Part shown: positions 8,686 through 14,717 of the stretch, one piece after another
How positions within the stretch are numbered: the first letter of the stretch is position 1
Layout: each line of letters starts with the position of its first letter
Source of the DNA: Dichomitus squalens LYAD-421 SS1
Lineage: Eukaryota > Basidiomycota > Agaricomycetes > Polyporales > Polyporaceae
Length of the DNA stretch: 14,717 bases
Assembly: GCF_000275845.1 (NCBI RefSeq)
Contig: NW_006766896.1
Location: 328,734-343,450, forward strand
Reading direction: 5' to 3'
Made by a program: the position numbers and the translations under genes
Notes under the pieces: generated by a model
The model's database searches: none
What the model was told of the DNA's origin: nothing
The model's input: the letters and a program-made list of their open reading frames with translations, nothing else

Positions 8686-8721
8686 GTTCTCCCCCGCCAA
8701 AATCTGGCCCTTCACGCTGTG
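8686..8721 (-). repeat. Right terminal inverted repeat
   Basis: Read on the minus strand it begins CACAGCGTGAAGGGCCAGAT, matching the left end. The base after it starts the TCC target duplication. Confidence 0.85.
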
Positions 8722-9265
8722 TCCCCTTCCGAGATCTCTTCACTCTCAGGGCTCCCCTCGAACCCATCGTGCCAGGTCTTGGCCGCCCTCTACATTCAAG
8801 TCGACGCATATCCTGTGCCAGACGCCTGCTAACCGCACAAATCGAAGCTCAACTGACATCGCCGCTGAACCTGCCGTCATGGAACATCACTGTCACCAAA
8901 TTGTGGACGATACGTCTCCGGGCGCGAGTTCCGAGGTCCGGCTGGACACCGAGAGGAGCGATCATTGGGAGACTAGCGCGCTCCTTCTGCGCAGCTGCCA
9001 TCGATGCATCGGTCTCAGCCCTACGTCGCTTTCAGAGGGCGAAGGACATCGCACGTATCTCTCGCCATGAGCATGATCAATGGCCGTATCGGGCGAGGTT
9101 GAACCCCCTAGACGCGCGGGTACCACCGATCCTCTCGCATAGTTGACCCGCGGGCGACAGAACTGCCCTCAATCTCATCCATGCAGACTAAGTAGAGCTG
9201 AGCCTTCCCTTTCCGTGACAAGTATTGCAGGCCTGTTCTCGTGTCCGGGCCGTCGTCGAAGCAGG
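8722..9265 (+). pseudogene. Decayed duplicated module, copy 2
   Basis: It matches about 1540-2080 in copy 1, including the RLDTERSDHWET peptide (near 8937-8972) against QLDTEKSPDWEA, and the block AACTGCCCTCAATCTCATCC (9161-9180), which differs from copy 1 by one base. Frames diverge after the shared peptide. No known family is recognised; it is best treated as relic sequence. Confidence 0.35.
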
Positions 9266-10553
9266 CGCGCTCTGTCCGGGCTAGCTGGGCCCTGGCAATT
9301 CGGGTGCCTTTCAAGCGCCGATGGTAATAGAGCGCGCGAGCACTGGCATATGTCGTCTCGTTCGGCGATCTGACCACCACCAGCAGTTTCCTCTCCGCAC
9401 GAGATACAAATTACGGAACTAAACGGTGCTGGCGTACGGAACCAACTGTGTATCCCCTCCTAAGGCCTTCCGGGCCCAAGTCTCCTAACGTGCTAGTACG
9501 ATGTCAATGGTGTGGGAGTACAGACGTTATACTAACGTAAACGGTAGATTGATTTTCTTTGTACACTCTTGCGAAAGTACTCAATGGATCCGGAGCACAA
9601 TATTGTATATGGTCTGGCTCATAGATAAGTACAAATTTGCCGACATCCAAATCCCACCCTACAGCAGGCTACGAACACTGGCGCGGACATCTTGCTACAA
9701 CGGTCGGGGCGCGATCGAGATTTCAATTCCTGATCCAGTAGAACTACGATCCTATCGATGTCTGAGTCGAGTTCTCTTCCCTACTACACACGTGGTCACT
9801 GTCGACTGAGTCGTCCTCCTGCCCAATGTAATCGTCGCGTGTGATCGAAGCTCCAAGTGATCCAACGACTCGCTCAAATATCAGCGAGTGATCTAGATCC
9901 ATAGAAGACGCCTGAGAGAAGGCTACAGAGCCAACGGACTGAAGACTCGTAGACTGTAGGTGGAGGAGGAAGCGGGAGACTAGGATGGATGATAGCCTGG
10001 GTATTGGGTGGTGCGTGCCGCGCGTTAGAATGTGCTCGAGTAGCCAAATGGCAGATAGACATACAGGATCGTGAAATTGGTAATGACACTGGTAGGCGCG
10101 AGCGCCTCGACAGCAAGCTGCAGCCCCAAGAGTGAAGATGAGTTCCAATGCAACTGCAGAGTGTGGGCTTACTGCGAGCAACGTGAAGGCCAGATGAAGA
10201 GAGTTCAGCACCGCGAGGATGCTAGATCAACTAAGTATGACACTCCAGCTCAGAGGTACTTTGACTCTGTATGACTTACAGGAAATAAACCGTCCCTGGA
10301 TGGATCGCGATGAGTATAGGTGTAGGCGTTATAGGAAGTATCAAAGCCAGTGCTCACCATCCACCAACAGGATGCTGGAAAGAGAGCCTTTCACTATATT
10401 AAGATAGCGAATGTCATGGCGGCGGGCGAGTGTCGCCCATGTTACGCCAATCGCAATGCAGTCTGCTGCAATCATGCACGACTGCGATATAACGACAACT
10501 AATAGGATTGCCGGTTAGAGCCGATTCAATGTTGCTACAGACGTGGGTCATAC

Positions 10554-10555
10554 AT
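10554..10555 (-). other. Putative second 2-nt microexon (AT) in gene B
   Basis: GTCCAG|AT|GTATGA lies between introns of 63 nt (10618-10556) and 55 nt (10553-10499); the second intron has a good branch-site match CTAAC. It completes AGA TTT, giving K-R-F-V-V-I-S-Q, parallel to K-K-F-T-I-I-S-R in gene A. Confidence 0.6.
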
Positions 10556-11038
10556 CTGGACCGTACAAGTGTGAGTCATGTGAAGGATCTCGTCAGGTTG
10601 TCTCAAGTGAGGAGTGACCTTTTCCCAAGATCCAGGGAGACGCTATCGATTATGGTACAACCAATGGGGAATACACTCTTGCCGGTCAGTCCAAATCAGA
10701 AATTGGCCTGTCAATGAGTATGTGGGCGCAAGTATGGCGAACACAGGTTATAGAGCAGACTTACAACGTTGACTCCAAAGGGAACTACGGATAAACAGAA
10801 CACAATCGAGCACAGAAGCCAGCATCTTCTTAGGGCGTAGATGTGCAGTGCTGTGAAAGCTGGGAGGGCAAAAGACTCAATATGTCTGTTGACGCAACAT
10901 GTGACACCACACTTACCTGCTAAAACTAGCAGAAGAGAATATTCCACAGCAGAATATTCCTCTACCGAGGAAGCGCAGCTATGTGTAGTTGACAATCAAT
11001 CAAGGTGAGGTAACAAGAGAGCTATGAGTTCAGCTCAC

Positions 11039-11040
11039 CT
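11039..11040 (-). other. Putative 2-nt microexon (AG) in gene B
   Basis: TTTACCAG|AG|GTGAGC lies between introns of 59 nt (11099-11041) and 60 nt (11038-10979). It completes the Ser codon before Cys in S-D-A-S-C-A, the same junction as 3834-3835 in gene A. Confidence 0.6.
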
Positions 11041-11481
11041 CTGGTAAAGATACAAGATCAATCATCAGCCTATCAAGTCATGAGAGAGAACAAATGCACC
11101 GCATCTGAGTTCGTGAATCCGATTGCGAGGTCCCAGACCCATTCCAATATGGTCAAATACTTGTTCAACCAGAACAAGATCGCTGCGCCAGTCACTTTCC
11201 GTCCCCAGAAACACCGTATCTCTTCTCCGGTTGTGATGAGCGAATTATAGAGAAAGGCCACTGCGATACGGACAAATCAGTCATGCAACACCTACCAGAG
11301 CGCGCTAGGGTGCATTGCGATTGAATCCGCGTACCTGCTCCGGCGGTGGCACAATATACGATGGCATATTGCGCGACAATTTGGTTCGCCTGCGAGGAAG
11401 ACATAACGATGGGAGCTACGGCTACGGCAGGGGGGCTGTGGGAGGTTCAAGTTGTCTATGGCAAGTTCTGGGAACTACCAG

Positions 11482-11490
11482 ATATATATA
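11482..11490 (-). promoter_or_regulatory. Possible TATA box of gene B
   Basis: The run ATATATATA lies about 80 bp upstream of the start codon of gene B, a plausible distance for a fungal TATA element. No other promoter evidence is available. Confidence 0.3.
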
Positions 11491-11499
11491 CTCGTATTG

Positions 11500-12116
11500 C
11501 GTTGTATAGGTTCCCATAGATGCTTTTGCTCTTCACATCTCAGTCAGTAATGGACCGCTTTCCCTCATGACTGTTTCATCCCACGGCGGCCCGCGGATGA
11601 GAACCTAGAGAACGTCATGAGTCTACTGCGCGATCAACGTAGACACGGTAGTGCATTGATAAGTATGAGAAGCACTGATCTTTGGACCCAGAGATCTGTG
11701 ATCACCTGTTGCACGTAGATCGTCCATGACATTGACATTTCAAGTTGCACTCACTGAGTGATAGAAGGGCTACGAGGACAGACGCGTAAACCAGAAACAT
11801 TTGTGAGCCAACATCAGCAGAACTGCGGGTTCTCCTGTAGGAGATGTTAGGCAGAAGCATGGGAATGGGCTCTCATAACATCATATGATTACACACACGG
11901 TTGAGGTTGCGAAACATTGTCCCGAAGTAGTTGGAATGTACTCACACCCTTTGATAAGATATCAACATCCCCAGACATCGAAACGGCAGCATAGGTCAGT
12001 TACATTTTCGTGTCTTTCTGCCTCATGACACTCACTTGGGACTCAAAGTCTGCGCCGACAGCAAGCCGGGAGAGCGACTTGTTGGAGTCAGGCTTGCAAT
12101 GATATGATATTTACGT
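11500..12116. other. Unassigned region with scattered exon-like stretches (minus strand)
   Basis: No long open frame is present. On the minus strand there are protein-like pieces next to splice-donor-like sites: DSNKSLSRLAVGADFESQ before GTGAGT (near 12035-12090), and SQMFLVYASVLVALLSL before GTGAGT (near 11755-11815). They could be downstream exons of the gene suggested by 12117-12902, but no complete chain with matching phases was found. Confidence 0.3.
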
Positions 12117-12902
12117 TCACATGAAGTCGAGGAGACGTAGCTTGTTCAGACAGGGGCCCAGGACGATGTATGGAGCAAATTGAATCTTGGCATAAGCGAC
12201 GTCCACATGCGGCAGCTCGAATACTTGGTATACGACGTCTTGGATGGTGTACCAGGGATGACTATTCGTGTGGAGTTTCCATGTTGAGCCTGAGTCTGTG
12301 TGATGGATGGTTTTGGGAGCTTGGTATGAGTGGAGCCCTGACAGGGTGCCTCTCGGCATGGAGCGGAATCCGGAGCCATCAGTCTGCCATGCTGCGTCCC
12401 GAGCGCGCACGCTGGCGTCACTAGTCACGAACTCTCTTGCTTCGCTTCCGCCAACTCTAGCATCCACATTGAACCCGTTGAGCACGATAGGAGCACCAGT
12501 ATTCTTCCACATGTCTCCACAGCTGGCTCCTCGCGGGTCCGGTGACCGGTTATCGAGAAAGTCACTCAGCGGACTAGAGGGGTACGTGCTCAAATCTATC
12601 GAGGTGGCGGACGCGTAGATGCACATACACATCAGCAAAAAAGCAAAACGGATGGTCAGTGATGACCAGGTTCCGCAATTTTGACCAGATTGGGCAAGGT
12701 ATGAGAAGTAGATGGTAAACCCGTAGCAAATCTGCCAGATATGGTGTGCAATGGCCAGACCTTGGGGGCGCCTGGACATTGATAGCCATTTCTCGCTGAG
12801 CATTCGGACAGCAGATACTGTAGAGGAACTAAGGCCGATAATGTACATTATTGACTGAGCCAATGAACATTCATGGTCAGTACCCGGTGCAAATTCTACC
12901 AT
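12117..12902 (-). CDS. Hypothetical protein, 261 codons, possible membrane segments
   Basis: This is the longest uninterrupted frame in the window, running from ATG at 12902 to the stop at 12117. Three hydrophobic stretches appear in the first 100 residues: SIMYIIGLSSSTVSAV, the region around ICYGFTIYFSYLA, and FAFLLMCMCIYAS. A hydrophilic middle and the ending QFAPYIVLGPCLNKLRLLDF follow. No family is recognised. Part of another minus frame (12789-12574) also reads like protein, so this may be a split gene in which only some of the frame is coding, or a chance opening. No neighbour gives a hint of function. Confidence 0.35.
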   Translation of the reverse strand: MVEFAPGTDHECSLAQSIMYIIGLSSSTVSAVRMLSEKWLSMSRRPQGLAIAHHIWQICYGFTIYFSYLAQSGQNCGTWSSLTIRFAFLLMCMCIYASATSIDLSTYPSSPLSDFLDNRSPDPRGASCGDMWKNTGAPIVLNGFNVDARVGGSEAREFVTSDASVRARDAAWQTDGSGFRSMPRGTLSGLHSYQAPKTIHHTDSGSTWKLHTNSHPWYTIQDVVYQVFELPHVDVAYAKIQFAPYIVLGPCLNKLRLLDFM

Positions 12903-14180
12903 GCATGACCAAGCTCAAGCTGCGAAACAGTTGTTCAAGAGAATTATCACACGATTCAGTGTCGCGGCGACTAGGCGCGTAGACTCGGGTCGACGTTCAG
13001 CGACGATTCCGTAGATGAGCGGCAAGGAGCCGAAAGGAAAAGAGAGAGGTAGAGAGGGATAAACATAGCAAGAAACTCGACGAGGGCAGAGCGGAGGCCA
13101 GCACAAGGGCACAAGACCTACGAAAGCTAGTCTTCACGCAGACAGCGACAGACTAGTCCCAATGACCAAGTTATACATTAGCAATCGAAGAGAGATACAA
13201 CACTATGGTCACTCACCTAGTCCCAATGACCAAGAGGTCGAGATGAGGACTAGGGAGCGCCTAGGGGGGTCCTTATATACTAGAAGGGCTGCTTAGCAAC
13301 CAAGGACAAGGCGCGAGAGCGAGGCAGTGAAGATGATGAAGGGAGAACAAAGGGCGAGAAAGAAAAGGCAAAGGCATGGCGATCACGGGAACGTAGCATG
13401 TGGCTGTGGGAACGTATCTACAATGTCCAAACTGGGATGGGCTAGGAAAGGAAACAGTCCGGAAATGGAAGGTGGGCGTCAAAGGGAAGGGAATGGGCGG
13501 CAAAAAGGGGCGTCTGTCCAACGTCCGTGACATTTGGGTTTGTGATTGAATAATCAATAATAGTCGGACGGGAACTACTACTATACATGGAAGATGGGAG
13601 ACATCGAATCAGATACGCGAGAAAAGGCGGGGTTAGGGTTAGTAGGGCTAGTCACCGACTGTGCAGGAACAAGGGTCATCCGAGACGCAAAGTTACAGGT
13701 GCGCAACAATACTAATGTCTATGCAATAATCCGAAAAGTGAGTGAGGCGACGAGGCTTACAGCAAGGGCAAGAGCAAGAAAGAATTAGTATGCGCACATC
13801 GTACATACCTATGGGGTGTTTCTGAGATGTCGAAGCCAGGAAGGTGGAACCTAGACATTAGTAGTTGGGGCATTCTTGGCACGACTTACAAACATTAGAG
13901 CCCAAGGGGCATGTTGTAGGATTGGCAGGTTGTAGTGGGTGATGAAGGAGGTATGCAGACGCAGTGTCGAGAGGTGGGGGGTTTTGCAAGTGATGGTTCA
14001 GGGCAGGGCAGGCAGGCTGACAGGCCGTCGATTGAGTTGAGAGTCTAAAGTACGCGTCATCAATGAGCAAGATTGAAGATTGATCAGTGGAGAGTACACG
14101 CAGTAAGAAGGCAGGGTGAAGATTGTGAAGGGAATGGCACCACACCGGGCAGACACCGCACGCCCATGCACCAGGTGTCT
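12903..14180. other. Unassigned region with small repeats
   Basis: No supported gene. From about 13020 to 13510 the plus strand is purine-rich (many GAGAGG, AAAGGG and GGAAGG runs), so the minus strand gives a Pro/Ser/Leu-rich open frame (13557-13273) that looks like a composition artefact. A 95-codon minus frame (14145-13858) ends CPLGSNVCKSCQECPNY but has no signal peptide or known motif. Confidence 0.45.
13153..13234. repeat. 18-bp direct repeat pair
   Basis: CTAGTCCCAATGACCAAG occurs exactly at 13153-13170 and 13217-13234, 64 bp apart. It could be paired binding sites or the footprint of a short duplication. Confidence 0.85.
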
Positions 14181-14496
14181 TGTTGAACTTGGACTTATCC
14201 GGTCCGGACTACACGAGGCTATGCATCTCCTAGCGCTTAGCTGTAGTCGCTTATGTAGTATGTTACCATATTTGGGACTCTCTGCTCATGTACTATAGCT
14301 ATGTTTCCGGACTCTTCTGATACTGTCTAGGACAATCCGTACTACTCCAGAACGGTCTAGACAGGTCTATGCCTTACTCATCTCTTACTCATCCTATGGT
14401 GCGATACGTCGCAATTCTTTCGTCATTGTATTATTCATCGCACTATGGTACATGTGACTCACCACTCTTCGATTAGTCATGGACACTTCTCTGTAG

Positions 14497-14503
14497 TATA
14501 TAA
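14497..14503 (+). promoter_or_regulatory. TATA box of the putative LTR
   Basis: TATATAAGG lies about 30 bp before the presumed transcript start region (around 14525-14535). It is well placed for an LTR promoter directing transcription to the right. Confidence 0.45.
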
Positions 14504-14525
14504 GGACTTCAGATTGCGTCCTCCC

Positions 14526-14553
14526 TCTTCAGTCTTTCCTTACTGACTGAAGA
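14526..14553 (+). repeat. Hairpin in the LTR leader
   Basis: TCTTCAGT and ACTGAAGA form an 8 bp stem around a 12-base loop. Its 23 bp core (14531-14553) is repeated exactly at 14649-14671. Confidence 0.7.
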
Positions 14554-14609
14554 GTGAGTACTTCGTTACCTTTACCTCTAACTTGTAGTTACTTACTTAA
14601 CCTTTGTAG

Positions 14610-14688
14610 TCTTGCTTCGACTCTAGGTACAGTTCGTTGCTGCAATATAGTCTTTCCTTACTGACTGAAGATCTTGCTTCGACTCTAG
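14610..14688 (+). repeat. Second direct repeat pair in the LTR
   Basis: TCTTGCTTCGACTCTAG occurs at 14610-14626 and 14672-14688. With the 23 bp repeat just before it, this gives two interleaved repeat types near the LTR end. Confidence 0.8.
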
Positions 14689-14717
14689 TCGGATCTAATC
14701 CTTGTCTTCACAGCCCC

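Larger units (their letters stand above)
7027..8721. mobile_element. Non-autonomous CACTA-like (EnSpm) DNA transposon
   Basis: The 1,695 bp element is bounded by terminal inverted repeats of 37 bp (7027-7063) and 36 bp (8686-8721). They differ by one substitution and one 1-bp indel, and start with CACAGCGTGAAG. It is flanked on both sides by the 3 bp duplication TCC (7024-7026 and 8722-8724). Subterminal regions are crowded with GGAGAATGTG/CACATTCTCC motifs in both orientations, as in CACTA elements where transposase binds such repeats. CACTA ends and a 3 bp duplication are known traits of that superfamily; here the fifth bases read CACAG rather than CACTA. No transposase-like reading frame is visible, so it would move only with help from an autonomous relative. 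Confidence 0.75.
6745..11404. repeat. Tandem duplication unit, copy 2 (with transposon insert)
   Basis: Second copy of the unit at 1174-4287, in the same orientation. It starts with CAAGACGTGGT as copy 1 does. It is about 1.6 kb longer, almost all of which is the element at 7027-8721. Removing the element and one TCC copy leaves ACTCGCATCTCTCC joined to CCTTCCGAG, which lines up with ATTCGCATCTCGTAC near 1532 in copy 1. The order of modules and the spacing to the DUF6533 gene are kept. Confidence 0.75.
9744..11404 (-). pseudogene. DUF6533-family membrane protein, gene B (one in-frame stop)
   Basis: Paralog of gene A. Model on the minus strand, in order: 11404-11335, 11260-11100, 11040-11039, 10978-10917, 10859-10765, 10707-10619, 10555-10554, 10498-10358, 10295-10280, 10221-10173, 10117-10065, 9996-9744. 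Introns are GT..AG, 55-74 nt. Total is 993 nt, about 330 residues. It starts MSSSQANQIVAQYA and carries GEEIRCFWGRKVTGAAILFW, FTALHIYALRR, SVVPFGVNV, SQSCMIAADCI, GTVYFLILAVLNSLHLAF and SSILVSRFLLHLQ. Exons of 161, 2, 62, 2, 141, 16 and 49 nt are the same length as in gene A. The tail differs and is Asp/Ser-rich. The only fault is TGA at 10698-10696, in ANF-stop-FGLTG where gene A has GGG. An acceptor ending at 10678 would remove it. The protein's role is unknown; by family it should be an integral membrane protein. Confidence 0.8.
14181..14712 (+). mobile_element. Probable LTR of a retrotransposon (body outside the window)
   Basis: The segment begins TGTTGAACTTGG and ends CTTCACA, giving the TG..CA ends of an LTR with a short imperfect inverted repeat (TGTTGAA against TGTGAA). 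Inside there is a TATA box (TATATAA, 14497-14503) in the right part, followed by a hairpin and repeats in the presumed leader, as expected for the U3-R-U5 order. Length would be 532 bp. No primer-binding site or coding part is visible because the window ends 5 bp later, so the superfamily cannot be fixed; the TGTTGAAC start would suit a Copia element. It could also be a solo LTR. Confidence 0.5.

Noticed and set aside
8577..9146. 189-codon plus-strand frame
   Set aside because: It runs across the right end of the transposon (8721) into flanking relic sequence, so it cannot be one ancestral gene; copy 1 has no matching frame.
10065..10117. Apparent frameshift in the EALAPTS exon of gene B
   Set aside because: On careful re-reading of the bases the exon is 53 nt and in frame, giving SVITNFTILLSSILVSR.
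10511..10525. TAA that seemed to be a second stop in gene B
   Set aside because: It lies in the 55 nt intron 10553-10499, where CTAAC is the likely branch site.
13273..13557. 94-codon Pro/Ser/Leu-rich minus frame
   Set aside because: It is explained by the purine-rich composition of the plus strand here.
13631..13642. GGTTAGGGTTAG, telomere-like
   Set aside because: Only two units, in a generally G-rich stretch; not enough to call an interstitial telomere array.

Overview
The window looks like a gene-poor, repeat-rich stretch of a basidiomycete (Agaricomycete, perhaps Polyporales-like) nuclear genome. Three things point there: genes split by many 50-70 nt introns with GT..AG ends, two genes of the mushroom-expanded DUF6533 membrane-protein family, and transposon debris between them. 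No bacterial-style operons, ribosome binding sites or RNA genes were seen. Most open frames in the window are short and overlap on both strands, so they look like chance.

Layout: 1-1170 is mostly unassigned, with a palindrome cluster at 344-404 and one exon-like open stretch at 1012-1170. Then comes a roughly 3 kb unit present twice in direct orientation: copy 1 about 1174-4287, copy 2 about 6745-11404. Each copy has, left to right, a decayed module, a second conserved non-genic module, and a minus-strand DUF6533 gene (gene A 2559-4287, gene B 9744-11404). Exon lengths match almost base for base between A and B. Both gene models need two exons only 2 nt long, at the same two places. Both are damaged in the same loop exon: A has net -1 and -2 shifts, B has an in-frame TGA. 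Both become open if a shared acceptor 30 nt (B) or 30 nt (A) further in is used.

Copy 2 is longer because a 1,695 bp element (7027-8721) sits in it. The element has near-perfect terminal inverted repeats starting CACAG, a 3 bp target duplication (TCC) and many subterminal GGAGAATGTG-type repeats, so it looks like a non-autonomous CACTA (EnSpm) element. Copy 1 provides the paralogous empty site. Inside the element is a 12-codon piece identical to ubiquitin (SSDTIDNVKAKI), which points to host gene capture.

The spacer 4288-6744 shows no gene that could be identified. From 11405 to 14180 there is one long minus-strand open frame (12117-12902) with hydrophobic segments, otherwise unassigned sequence with small repeats. 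The right edge (14181-14712) looks like an LTR of a retrotransposon whose body lies outside the window.
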